From Calendula officinalis (lineage: Eukaryota > Streptophyta > Magnoliopsida > Asterales > Asteraceae), in the NCBI GenBank assembly GCA_963853835.1, contig OY970820.1:29970873-30034872 (forward strand): a stretch of DNA of 64,000 nucleotides. Reading direction: 5' to 3'. Shown here one piece after another: positions 35,129 to 47,500 of the stretch. Position 1 is the first letter of the stretch. Each line of letters begins with the position of its first letter. The notes beneath the pieces were generated by a model, which saw only the letters and a list, made by a program, of their open reading frames with translations, made no database searches and was not told where the DNA came from. Position numbers and translations under genes: made by a program.

Positions 35129-35215
35129 GTACCTGGTGGCCGGATTTTGCATTCGCCGGAGAAGAGTTGAAGCTGCCGATCGTATGGAAGAAAGCGAGAG
35201 GTACAAGATGAAGTT
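34300..35215. other. Two GC-rich blocks in AT-rich DNA, probable decayed TIR element
   Basis: GC-rich segments 34313-34500 and 34855-35045 face each other across ~350 bp of T/A-rich DNA. Related phrases (CGTGCCAACG on the left, its complement-like GGTTGGCACGACC near 34833) suggest inverted ends, but I found no target duplication. Open frames through the blocks follow from low stop density in GC-rich DNA. A (TA)n run of ~45 bp lies at 35078-35124. Confidence 0.5.
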
Positions 35216-35690
35216 TTAGGTTAAAACAAATAGAGTGGGCTTTTAATTACAATATGCTTTTGGGCTTTTAAAAAACAATCTGGGCTTCTTTTTAATTAAA
35301 AAATCTGGGCTTTTTGTTATTTAAAATCTGAGCTTCTTTTTCCTTTTATAAAAAAAAAACTCAAAAAATAGAGGTCAATTATAATATGATTTTTTATGAA
35401 ATTTTGACAATGTGCATTATAAATTAAATATTAGGATATCTTTTATAAAAAAAATAGAAAAGAAATGATGAGATGGAAAAGAAATGGTGTGGTGTGGTGT
35501 GGTGGGTATTTCCTGGATAAAGTGGTGTGGTGTGGTGTGGTATGGTTGTTGAGGTGGCAAATGATGTGGCAGAAAAAATGATGTTAAGGTGAGGCCCATA
35601 CCCCATAGCCTAAGAATGTGATAACGTGATGCTAATGATGGGTTTAATGCCACGGAAGTCTTTATTTCCTTCTGGGAAGCATCTACTTTG
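35216..35690. other. NAC gene upstream region with GTGTG minisatellite
   Basis: Contains repeated 'tgggctt' phrases (35235-35335) and a GGTGTGGTGTGGTGT minisatellite in two blocks at 35483-35505 and 35520-35545. It lies 300-600 bp upstream of the NAC start codon. Confidence 0.6.
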
Positions 35691-35695
35691 ACAGA

Positions 35696-35702
35696 TATAA
35701 AG
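35696..35702 (+). promoter_or_regulatory. Probable TATA box of the NAC gene
   Basis: TATAAAG lies ~145 bp before the ATG at 35846, followed by a CT/A-rich leader without another ATG in a good context. A TGGGCC motif is a few bases downstream (35712). Confidence 0.5.
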
Positions 35703-35845
35703 TCGTCAATATGGGCCAACTCAAAATTTCCCCCTTTTCATTTTCTCTGAATCAAATACCTGAGAAACCCTAACTTCTAAATCAACACAAATTCCACAAT
35801 TCACCTTCACTTTCTCTCTAAATTCATTCTGAAAATTGTTCGTAT

Positions 35846-36822
35846 ATGGCAGTATTAATTGATTCGTTACCAGCAGCACAACCAGCAACGGCGTCTTCAC
35901 TCGCTCCTGGATTTAGGTTTCATCCCACGGATGAAGAACTTGTACGGTATTATTTGAGGCGTAAGATTTGCGGTAAACCTTTTCGATTTGACGCTATTTC
36001 GGATGTTGAAGTCTACAAAGTCGAGCCTTGGGATCTTCCAGGTAAATTAAGTCATTTGTATTTTGAATTCTGTGTTAGCTTAGGGCTCATGTAAATCAAT
36101 TACAGGCGGTTGTAGATTTAATTGTGTAATTTCGTCGGTTTATTTGTATTTTTAATTATTGGTTCGGTCGTTCCTTGCTTAATTATTCTTTTCGGATCGA
36201 ATATGTTATTTTCGAACCAATATTTTGATGAATCTGGGAATGATCTGAACGATAGAGGTGGGACTCATTGAATCTAAGTAATTATATAGTGAAAAACTGA
36301 AAATTCATGTAATATTCTTAAAATATTCCTAATATATCATCCCATACTTTTGGTCAACGATTTCAAAAGATACTGTGAATTGTATTCACTATAATATTTG
36401 TTCTTAAAATATAATCGATTTCCCAATAACATTACATTATCTACCCTTTTGAATCTGTATTTTATAGTTTGGTATGAATTTGAAGAATCTAGCTAAATGA
36501 ATCTGTTATATGATCAATTTTGGGTTGCAGGTTTGTCCAGACTGAAGAGCAGAGACCTAGAATGGTACTTTTTTAGTGTGCTGGATAAGAAATACGGGAA
36601 CGGGTCCCGCACAAACCGAGCAACTGACAGAGGGTACTGGAAGACTACTGGGAAAGACCGGTCTGTTTACCACAGGTCTCAACTAGTTGGCATGAAGAAA
36701 ACTCTGGTGTACCATATTGGGCGGGCCCCAAAGGGCGAGAGAACAAATTGGGTTATGCATGAGTACAGACTCATTGACCAGGAGCTGGAAAAAGCAGGAA
36801 TTGTCCAGGTGAGGATGATTTA

Positions 36823-36869
<47 letters not shown>

Positions 36870-38260
36870 ATGCTGATGATTTTGTATTTGCAGGATGCGT
36901 TTGTTCTTTGTAGGATCTTTCGTAAGAGTGGTTCTGGACCGAAAAATGGTGAACAATATGGTGCGCCATTTGTTGAGGAAGAATGGGATGATGATGAGAT
37001 GGTAATGATCCCCAAACAGGAGTTTGTTCAGGAATTGCCTGTTGATAATGATGATGATGATGATGCCTATTTAGATGCAGATGATCTAGAGCAGGTACTA
37101 TCTAATAGTACAAAACATATATAATAGTGTAATACGGTTGATATTGATTCATCACTAAAATTTGACATGTTTTTACCTCAGATTCTTGGTTCCGAGGTGC
37201 CAGATCAAGATGGTCCCCTTCTATTAGGATATCATCAGCAAGGTGATGACATCAGCAGTGCTGACGTGTCAAGCGAATTGCCCGAACAACCTCAGGCTGA
37301 AATAGAAGATGGGCCTAAGCTGTTTGATTTGCCTGAGTTGGACCCAAAATCTGTGAAACATGAATACATTGGTGAAACGAACAATACTGAGGAATTTGAT
37401 GTGGATTATTTGCTTGATGAACCGTATTTTGATGCTTCAACTGGTGACTTTGAATTTGATGGAAGTTGTTCATTCTTTGAAGCAGATGATGTTAAAATTG
37501 ATGTCAAAACAGAACCAGGTGTTGATATGTTTGAGGGTTATACTTCATTTCTTGATCCTGAGATGGAGAATTTGGAATATAATATTGGTTCATTAGGAAA
37601 TGAGAATCCAAATGATGAAACATATGAACTGAGTGAAGATAGCCAGAAATTCTTTGATGATTTTGCATCTTCAAAGATGGATGATAAGCTTGAAGAACAC
37701 AATAACAACGGTGCATCCCAAGATAAGCTTGATGATTTGGAGACTAGTGAAGTGGACCAACTATTTGAAGGACAGAGTGACACTCTTGCTTCCTCAAAGC
37801 AACAAGATGCAGATTTTCCAACAGGTAACCTAAAAATCTTAAATTAAACGGGTCACACATTCTTCTCCAAATTCTTAAATTTTTTTGTGTGTGTGCAGAG
37901 TTTGCATACCCGTTTTTCCAGACGATGTTGGGCAGCATATCAGGTCCACCTGCATTTGCATCTTCAAAATATCTGGCTGCTCAGGCTTCAACCTCAGTTC
38001 GGGTTACTACAGGCATGATTCATATAAGAGATATTTCCTTCACAGGGACCAAACTCGATTGGTCATTTGCCAAAACGGGTCATCTCAACATTGTCCTCTC
38101 ATTCGGGTTGACCCAAAATGATGATATTGGATTAAATTCTCCAAAGGCTAATTCTTCTGTTTCCAGAAGCTGGTTTTACTGCTTGTTTCTGTGTATCATG
38201 GTGCTTTCGTTGAGCTTTAAAATCAGCAGCCTTGTTTGTCCCAGGTCATACATGAGCTGA
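35846..38260 (+). CDS. Membrane-tethered NAC transcription factor (ANAC053/ANAC078-like)
   Basis: Five exons: 35846-36041, 36531-36808, 36894-37094, 37182-37824 and 37899-38260; all introns are GT-AG and the sum is 1680 nt (559 aa). The NAC domain covers residues ~19-170, with LAPGFRFHPTDEELVRYYL, DLEWYFFS, RGYWKTTGKDR, MKKTLVYH and WVMHEYRL, and ends DAFVLCRIF. An acidic middle region follows (many Asp/Glu, probable activation domain). The C-terminus has a conserved WSF-x6-LNIVLSFG phrase and one transmembrane segment (~531-548, WFYCLFLCIMVLSLSF). This order matches NTL4/ANAC053 and NTL11/ANAC078, which are held in a membrane, released by cleavage and activate proteasome and stress genes. 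Start: first ATG of the leader in frame with the NAC domain. All key residues appear intact. Confidence 0.93.
36828..36867 (+). repeat. (GT)n microsatellite in NAC intron 2
   Basis: About 20 GT units starting ~20 bp after the donor site of an 85-bp intron, so the repeat forms nearly half of the intron. Confidence 0.95.
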
Positions 38261-40309
38261 AAGTCAACGGTCAATGATCAACAGAAGCTTCTGGACTTAC
38301 TTTAGCAAATAATCATTATGGAGGCCTAAATGCATGATGCTCGATGGAATGTGTTTTTTTATTTGTTCGTAAGAACATTAGATAGGATCATGGAGGATTT
38401 TAATGCTTATGTGGTACTGGAAGGAAATAGTAATTCGCTATTTCGTGTCTGTCTGTTAGTTGCATTTAACCAACTGATTCTGAATGTTTATTTGCGCATG
38501 TGTTTATTTATGTGATATGCTTCAGGTGCTCGTGACTAAATACCAGGTAGACAGACTGGTTTAAGGTACATTGGAATTTGGATCATAGCTAAAAATAGCG
38601 GGCCCATCCGATTTTTAGTATCTAACACGTGACCAATATCGTTGTCATATAAAATTGCTAATAATTCATTAATAAGGCATCAAGGAAATTATATGCTATA
38701 CGCTTTTGTTATATATATATTTTTTAATTTAATAGTAAATCCTAATCCACTTCTAAATGCCATCTAATGTATAACAAGGCTTGAGCGTCTAACTATAAGG
38801 ACTGGAGGCACATATCATACTGTTAGGTCAAATATCTTGTTGCTCTATGCTTTTATTATGTTGATTATAATTTTACTTATTTAATTGTCATATTGAATTT
38901 AACTTTTGCTTTTGAGTTTTACTAAATATTCTATTCGTATCACCAAAAAAGTTTTTATTTTTAAAATTTGAGAGAATCAATTAATAAAATAATATTATTA
39001 TCATTGACTCCATCACTAACTATCTTCTAAAAACACTTTCGCTCTCCAAAGTAACATTATATTTTAATCAAAAATTATTATTAAAAACCTAATTACTAAC
39101 TATCTCCTTGTGTTAAAAAGAAATAAGAATTTCTTTGTGAGAGAGGTAGTTGTTTTGCTAAAGTAAATGGTTAAAAGTGAGTAGTTGATCATTTGGGACG
39201 TTTACAAAACTACCACATATATCGAGCACAAGTTTTAATAAGAAACGCTAATCATTAGAGATATTAGGTGTTCAATTTCTTATCTTTTTTTTTATTAATT
39301 CTATCGGTTGGTATCTAATTACCCGTGTATATGGACAAGACATATTTCTTTAATTCTTCTTAGATGTGAATGGTATAATCAACAGATTGCAACGACAATG
39401 ACCTAATAAGTACCTTTCCATATACAAAAAACAGAAAATAAATAATTTTAATGGTATATAAATTGCCAATATTAAATAAGATAGATCATTTTCTGTTTTT
39501 TAATACTTGCCTTCCGCTTATGGATGGCTTGTAAAATGATACGTCATATTCTAGAAACCAACAATTGATTATGACAACTAATTATTCCGTTGGTCTAAAT
39601 GCCCCACGTTTTCAGGTTTTTAGGTCACAATATATATATATATATATTCTTTATACATGAAATTATCCCTTAAATATAGTCTTATCCTTAGGCTATATTG
39701 AATGGGCCTTCCATGGGGTGGTGGAGCCCGAGGTGGAAGGGAAGAAAACATTGCATCTTCTCACGCCATTGGGGTTTCGTGGTGCGGAGGTGGTCACGGG
39801 CACGTGGGAGCACGAGCTTTGCGAGATGTTGGGGACCTTGGGGGCTATTGTGAACGGTTAGAATTTTGTTCACTGAGGAGATTTTTGAACGGCAAAATTT
39901 ATTACTAGAATTTACTAAAAATGTTAAATTAATTAATATAAAGGATTCTTTGGCCAATCAACCCAAGTAATCTTAATCTTATGATTTCTATGAGTTAACC
40001 ACAAAATTGAAGAAAATGATTACACACGAAGAAATATTATGTTTGGGGTTTAGGTTTTCTTTGCGTTTTTAAGAACGTTTGGTTTTAAGTTTTGTTTAAG
40101 CTTCTGAGAATGTTGGGTTTTATTCAAGTGAATTTAGTCCTAATTACCGAAAATTTGAAAATTAACACAAAAAATTATAAATTAATTAAAATATGGTAGT
40201 TTAAACTTTGTGACAATTTTAGGTTCTAGAGTTTTTACTAAAAAGAGCATTTTCTAGGGTTTGATGAAATGTCATTTTCTATAAAAAAAAAAAATTGATG
40301 AAAAGTAAA
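38261..40309. other. NAC 3' flank and AT-rich spacer
   Basis: 38261 to ~38600 is the probable 3' UTR. The remainder has no gene. A GC-richer block at 39700-39860 (ccatggggtggtggagcccg..., ggtggtcacgggcacg) resembles the GC-rich blocks at 34.3-35.0 kb and may be another fragment of the same type of element. Confidence 0.55.
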
Positions 40310-41550
40310 GAGTAAATTACACGAAAGGTCCATGTGGTTTACATAATATTTTGGATTTGGTCCCTAAGTCTTAGTAATTACACTCGTGGTCACTGTGGTT
40401 TACACTTCGTATTAGTTTTGGTCCCTAATACTAACAGCCGTTAAAATTTACTGTTAACTTTTTTTAATTGACAATTTTACCCTCACCTTCACCATTGCTT
40501 TCTTCTTTACTTCATCTCTGCATACAAAAATATACCCAAATCAAAAACCTAACTCCCTGATTCATAACATAAATTGCTCTGGAGAATTTCCTTCGACCGG
40601 TGGCGGTGTGGTGTTGGATTGGTTGTTGGATTGGTGAAGTTGAGCAAAGAATAGCATGAGATCTACCAAGAACAACCTCACCCGCATTAGGATCAGCAAA
40701 GCACTCATATACGCCAAAGCCCTAGCAGCTTCCGCCTGAGTTCCATAATTTCCACCACTAGTCAACGCCACCGACTCCAACAACCAATCCAACACCACAC
40801 CGCCACCGGCTTCCATTTGCCGCCACAATATCCGCCAGTAACGCTGCAACCCAAGCTTCAAGCCCTGACCACGCTTCATGATTCGCCGATGACAAAACCG
40901 AACGAAGAGACTTCCATAGCAGTATAGCACTGTTGCCGCAACTCCGGTATGCTTCATCGTGTTCACAATTTTCTTCAACGACTCCTTGACCGGTCAATCG
41001 CATGCTCGAAAGCATCATTATCGAACGCTGTAGGAATCAGCAAGCACTGCGGCAGCTGATAAGGCAAAAGGAGAAGTTCGAGATAGACGAGAGAGGGAAT
41101 TTGGTTGGAGACGGTGGAGGACGGGAAGTGGTGGTGGCGGAAGATCATTTTTGGGATAATCGGTTGAATCGGCGGAGAGAATTGTTAGATAATTGTTAGA
41201 TCAATCGCTCGACCTGATGCTGAAGGGTGGTTGTTTTGGATTAGAAAAAGTTAAAATCATGGACGGTTTTGGAAACTTGAGAAATGAGAATCATCAAAGC
41301 AAGCCATGAATGAATCATATGGGTTAGGGTTTTGATTCGGGTATATTTTTGTATGTAGAGATGAATGAAAGAAGAAAGAGATGGTGAAGGTGAGGGTAAA
41401 ATTGTCAATTAAAAAAAGTTAACAGTAAATTTTAACGGATGTTAGTATTATGGACCAAAACCAATACGAAGTGTAAACTACATTGACCACGGGTGTAATT
41501 ACTGAGACTTACACTGTGTTAACCACAGGGACCATTCGTGTAATTTACTT
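40310..41550. mobile_element. Pack-MULE-type element with ~240-bp TIRs
   Basis: Terminal inverted repeats 40310-40553 and ~41327-41550 start (G)AGTAAATTACACGAA and include matching GGTCC(A/C)TGTGG and GGTAAAATTGTCAATT blocks. A perfect 9-bp duplication AAAAGTAAA flanks it (40301-40309 and 41551-41559), as for Mutator elements. The interior is a captured piece of a host gene on the minus strand and no transposase is present. Confidence 0.9.
40562..41018 (-). pseudogene. Captured gene fragment, ARM-repeat-like
   Basis: Minus-strand reading gives GLQRYWRILWRQMEAGGGVV, then GTQAEAARALAYMS, and after a one-base slip ADPNAGEVVLGRSHA. The QAEAARALAYxxADP phrase is familiar from plant ARM-repeat proteins. 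The fragment changes frame at least twice and has no proper start, so I regard it as a decayed capture, not a working gene. The parent gene is not in the window. Confidence 0.6.
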
Positions 41551-41559
41551 AAAAGTAAA

Positions 41560-42145
41560 TAGTAACAAGGAAATTATAATTGTGTGATAGTGTAGTGTGT
41601 ATTTCTTTCAAAATGATATTGTGAGATTATTAAGACAGCAAATGTTGTGGCAGTTAAACCTTTATAATAAGTATTTTCATTTTCAACCATTACAAGATAT
41701 TATTTGGCATTGATTTTTTTACATTAATTTTTTGGAAAACTCGTTTAAATTTTGTATTAACCCAAATATTGTCTTCCGTTAAACCAAAGTTTTTTTGTAG
41801 AATACAGAGTCAACTATTGTTAATATTAATTATTATTGGCAGGCATGGAATGATTTAAAAAAATGGACATGAACAAAAAGGTGTGAAATGAATAATCAAG
41901 TATATTCCTTTCGATTACTAGACATTCTAACGAATCTACCATCGACATTGCCACCTTTTGCCAAATTAGCCGGCCGGTGATCATGATCGATAACCATTTT
42001 TCTAATTTCCGGTGATAACGATGCACATAAAGACACGGCTACCTCGTACTTAATACTTCCCATAGGACTCATCATCAAATTACCTCATACAATAAACCAT
42101 TATAAGTTCCTTCAATTACATAGGAACTCTTCAAATCTAGAAAAC
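41560..42145. promoter_or_regulatory. Upstream region of the 4CL-like gene
   Basis: AT-rich; TATAAG at 42101, ~45 bp before the ATG, is the only TATA-like box close to the gene. A GC-rich GCCGGCCGGTGATCATG stretch lies at ~41970. Minus-strand frames here have no known product. Confidence 0.4.
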
Positions 42146-44304
42146 ATGGACACTTTTGAAGAAACACCCGTTGGTCAATCTCCGGTCACGAGTCAAAGAA
42201 AGAGAAGCGGGTTTGATTCCCATACGGGAATCTACCACTCACTCGTCCAACTTGGGAATGACAACAAGATCCCAACTAAAGCAAACCTCGATACCGCTAC
42301 ATTCGTGTTGTCACATTTCCCAAAACATGACCAAGCCGAGTCAAAACCCGCTCTTATAGACTCGGATACCGGTCACCGAGTCACCTACGGTCAACTCAAA
42401 CGGTCAATCTACTCGTTGGCAACCGGGTTATACCACGGGCTCGGTGTCCGTAAAGGCGATGTGGTATTCGTGTTGTCACCGAATTCAATCCTCTACCCAA
42501 CCGTATGCCTAGCTGTATTCCTAGTTGGTGGGGTCCTAACCACGGCTAACCCACTTAACACCGAGTCAGAAATAACCAAACAAGTGGTTGATTCGGGTGC
42601 AAAGCTAGCCATTGTGGCTCCTACTGAGGCCCATAAATTAGTCTCAACTAAAGTGCCTACCCTACTAACCACCCGTCCATCTACCGGAGACGAACTCTCG
42701 GTTGGAGAATTAATCGAGTGTTGTGAATGTGAACCAAATGAGTTGCCGGAAACCCGGTCAACTCAGTCGGACACAGCAGCGATATTGTACTCATCTGGTA
42801 CAACTGGTGTAAGCAAAGGAGTTGTACTAACACATTCAAATATCATATCTGTTATGACACTCCTAAAATGGTCATCTAAAAAAACATCGGCTAACAACGA
42901 TGTTTATCTATGTTTTATACCCATGTTTCACATCTACGGTCTTGCTTTCTTCGCGTTAGGGTTGTTTTCTTCTGGTACTACAACGGTTATAATGAAAAGA
43001 TTTGATTTTAAAGGCATGTTAGAAGCTATACATACTCATAAAGTCAACAATATTCCTGCGGTCCCACCGGTTATACTAAGTTTGGTCAAACATAATGAAA
43101 GTGGGTATGACTTATCGTCTTTGAGACGTGTGGGGTCCGGGGCTGCACCGTTGAGCAAGGAATTGGTGGACCGGTTCAGGGTCAGGTATCCGTGGGTCGA
43201 ACTGAGACCGGGTTACGGGTTAACCGAGAGTTGTGGGGCTGCAACTTTGTTTCTTACTAATGAAGAAGCTAAAGCTCATCATGGTGGTTCGGGAAGCTTG
43301 TTACCGAGTTTTTGTGCTAAAGTGGTTGATTGTGAAACGGGGATTTGCATGCCACCTGGCAGAGAAGGGGAGTTATGGCTAAAGTCACCTACCGTGATGA
43401 AAGGTTATTTAGGGAATGAGGATGCAACTGCTGTGACAGTTGACTCAGAGGGGTGGTTGAGGACTGGAGATCTTTGTTACTTTGATGAAGATGGGTGTCT
43501 TTATATTGTTGATAGGATAAAAGAGCTTATAAAACATAACGGATATCAGGTATAGTAGCTCAAAAAACACTTGAGTGTGTGTGTTTTGTAATATGTGTAT
43601 GAGGAGATGATATGAATTATAATTGCAGGTAGCTCCAGCTGAGCTGGAATCTATACTACTGAGTCATCCTCAAATACTCGATGCAGCAGTCATACCGTGA
43701 GTTTTGCGTGCTTTTGTGTGTGTGTGTGTGTGTGTTTGGGTGTTATTAAAAATAAAGAAATATTGTAGACTTGAAGATGAAGAGGCAGGAGAAGTACCTA
43801 TGGCGTATGTAGTGAGAGCAGCTGGATCTCAACTTGGTGAAGACCAAGTCATTCAGTTTGTTGCCAGTCAGGTTCCTCTAGACACAATTAACGGGTCAGG
43901 CGGTTTGGATTGTAGGTCAAACGGGCCGGGTCGGGTTGACCCGTAAACACATTTTTTCATTTCTTTTTTAAAAAAATCGGTAGGTGATTAATGCGTTAAC
44001 TGCTATAACAGAAAGGAGGTTGTATCTTGTATGCATTAAAAAAATAATTTGGGTGACTTTCGACCCGTTTGAGATGATAATAACCCAGATTGAACCATTC
44101 ATGATTAAACGGATCGAAACTGGTACCTTTAAAATCTGCAACTGGAATCATCTGAGTGTAATCAATTGCATGTTTCAGGTGGCTCCATTCAAGAAGGTGA
44201 AGAAAGTTTCCTTCATAAACATAATCCCAAAGTCAGCTGCAGGCAAGATATTAAGAAAAGATTTAGTGGCACAAAGCAAGCAGTATCTCCAGTCAAAACT
44301 TTGA
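42146..44304 (+). CDS. 4-coumarate--CoA ligase-like enzyme, peroxisomal
   Basis: Four exons: 42146-43549, 43629-43696, 43769-43871 and 44179-44304, all GT-AG, 1701 nt (566 aa). It belongs to the acyl-activating (ANL) superfamily: the P-loop SSGTTGVSKG at ~216-225 binds ATP, PMFHIYG and GYGLTESCG line the active site, and WLRTGDLCYFDEDG with IKELIKHNGYQVAPAELE marks the hinge to the C-terminal domain, whose catalytic Lys is in PKSAAGKILRK. The protein ends QSKL, and SKL is the type 1 peroxisomal signal. Such 4CL-like ligases make the adenylate and then CoA thioester of a fatty, jasmonate-precursor or phenylpropanoid acid; the substrate cannot be read from the sequence. Length is normal for the family (540-570 aa). 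Exon 1 is very long, as usual in this clade. Nothing is missing. Confidence 0.93.
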
Positions 44305-44550
44305 CCACCAAATTTAAAAATGGATCTATTGTTCGATTGTATTTTATTAGATATATCAATAAGACCAGAGAGTGATGAAATATCAAACGGAAAAAAAGTA
44401 AAATTACTGTTACATGGACACAAAATCGAAAACTATTTTTGATAACTGTAAGCAACTAAAAAAAAACAATGTATTGGCAATATATTGACTTTAATGAATG
44501 AAATATTTAGCCTTTAAGGTGATAAATTTGGCTGATTTTGTATCAGCAAT

Positions 44551-47500
44551 TTATCCAGCTATCCATCTCCAAACACCAGCTGAACCTTGCGTTTGGAGTG
44601 TTTCAGATTGCTCCATATCCTGCTCAATTGCTGATTTTTCTGATCTGAGTGCTTCAACTTCTTGCTCAATGGATTGCATTGATGATAGCTTCTTTTGTAG
44701 ATCCGAGATTTGAGCCTAAAATCGCCATATTGAAGACTTAGGGGGTGTTTGGGAAAACTTATTTAACAAGGCTTGTGCTTATGAGCTTACTTAAGTTAAT
44801 AAGCTTTTGTTTAATAAAGTTTTTGGAAGAGCTTATATAAACATTGTAGAATTACTAAAAAGGACATTTGTAAAAGCCCCTAAATAAGAGGGTAAGGATG
44901 TAAAAGCTCCTAAATAAGCTAATTATCCACCTCAAAAGAGTTCATTTAAGCTTATAAGATATCCCAAACACTTACAAAAGCTTATTAAAAGCTCATAAGC
45001 CCTCCCAAACACCCCCTTAATCATGTTCATTGAGGATAGAATGAAACAAAGGGAAAAAGTACCTCCAGATCATCACATCTCGATCTCTCGGAAGCCAGCT
45101 GGCCTTGAACAGATTGCAATTCCTGCAACAAGTTGATTAGAGAGTTATGTTAAAATTTTAATTTTAATACAAGAATTAGCAGCCCGATTTTGGTTATTAT
45201 AATCTTAAAAAAAAAGGCAAAATAAGAAAATTTAGCTATGGGTCAAACGAGTTCAAAGTTGCCTCCAAATGTATTTTTGATGCATACAACCTCCAAACAC
45301 ACTTTTTCAAAGATTAATTATTATTGTAATTATTTTTATCTGTGAACAGCAGGAAAACATAAATTAATTAAAAAAAATCACAAAGCATATTGAATGTGTT
45401 GATTATTTTTAAAAAAATAGAGAAATGGAAAATAATCAACCAAGCATACCTTGGATAAATCAACATGAGTACCATTAAGTTCCTTAAGCTTTTCCTCCAG
45501 CTCAGAATTTACTGCTTTAACCTCTTTAATGGACGATTCTAATGCTTTTTTCTCTTCTTTAATCACATTAATTTCAGATAAAAGATCCAATTTAGGTTTT
45601 GAATCCGTTGTTGTAAAGTCTAAGCTTTCAGATTTGGCTAGAGCATATGCTGCTGTTACAGAAGCTGCTGCAGCTGCAGCTGCTGGTGACTGAAAGATCT
45701 TTGGGTGTTCAGAATCCTTTGTTTTAGGTTTCATCACAAATACCTTTGTTTATAGAAGATACAGGGATTATATAAGAAAACAGTTTTATTTATAAACTGA
45801 TAATAACATCAGAAAATGAAGAAAAATATGGACTTAAAAAAAATTGACTACAATACCTCGTTGTTGTATTTCCCATTATATCCCCCAAAAGCAACCAAAA
45901 ACTGCTCACCATCTATCAGTGCTGATGATACAGACAGCCCCTATTTCATATACAAAAACAAATGAATATCCTTGTAAAACTTATAAACTATTTCTATATC
46001 CTTCTCAAATTTATAAATTATCTCCATGTCATTCTAAATATTATAATTACCTTCATATCCTTCCAAACCTTTAAAACTCTTTTTTGTGTCCAAAACCCTA
46101 TTTTATTATTTATTAAATCGTGATAATATCAATAATACAAGCAAATAAACATGATTTCTAATACATAATCATTGATATTATAATGATTTAATAAATATTA
46201 AAATAAGTTTTTGAACATAAAAGAGAGTTTTAAAGATTTAAAAGGATATAGAGACAATTACAAAGTTTAAAAGGATACAAAGATAATTTATGAATCTGAG
46301 AAGGATATAGAAATAATTTATGAAATTTACAAGGATATAAAAGCAATTATCCCTTAATAAAACAGTTTAGATTATTTTGTTGTGAACAATCAAATGAAGA
46401 CATAGAATGGTGACCTCACTGGCAAGTGGATCTCTTCCTTTCACATTTGTCAAAACTGAGATTACAAGCTTGGGCATATCCATCACCAATGTCTCAGAGG
46501 CACCTGCAATAAAAGGTCATAATATAATAAATATATAAATATAGCCAATATTAAAAATATAATATCTATTTATATTCATAGTTTCATACCACTTTTATTA
46601 TCACCACCACCAACTATAAACCACTTTTGATCAATAGAGACACCAGCATGGCCTGCCCTAGGGGACACCAATTCACCTTGAATCTGTGGTTGGGACCATT
46701 CTAACTGCAATAAAGAAGAAAAGTTACCATTCTAAAGTTACTGTATGCTAGTGATGTAAATATGTGTAAAATAGGAACTTACTGTCTGTAAATCCAGCAC
46801 ATGGAGATCATTAAAGAAAATTGAATGAGTACAACCGCCAAATATTTGAAGGTAACGGTCTGCAAGCACTGCAGCAGTATGATCAAACCTAGGAGCGGGA
46901 GGAATCTGTCTATCAAATCATTAAAAAAAAAAAAAAATCAATGAATACACTTTTTATAGCATGAATTGAGGTACATTATTATATTTAATAAAGAAAAAGG
47001 AAATTGAAATATAAAAAGGAAGAGAATGTATGTAAAGTATACTTACATAGTCTCTGCAACATTCCATGTCATCGTTTCAAGATCAAGAACATGAACATCA
47101 TTCAAAAGTCTTCTATTCTTATCCTCTCCACCAAACATTATGAGTTTTGAACCAACCAATGAAACAGATTGTCCACCACGAGCTACCTAATATAAGGGTT
47201 CACGTGAAGATGGTTCCAAAAATTAAATGAAAAAAAGATAAAAAATGAAATCAATGATATTATTTGCATGCATTTAGTATGAAATAATGTTATTTACCGG
47301 AACTTTTCCTGTGGCTTCCATCACCCCATATAAGTGTGATTTAAGATCAATGAAACGCACTACAAGATAATCAATAACAAATTAATTTTAATCAGAAATA
47401 AATAGTTGTTCAAATCAGAAGTCAGAATAGATCTTTTGAGAAAACAAACCTGTCACATAATCAGAGACGTCCTTCGAATGACCTCCAAGAAACAGGAGTT

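Noticed and set aside
36683..37015. 110-codon minus-strand frame with a Thr-His run
   Set aside because: It is the complement of NAC exons 2-3 and the (GT)n intron.
37360..37833. Frames in other phases inside NAC exon 4
   Set aside because: Shadow frames of a well-supported exon.
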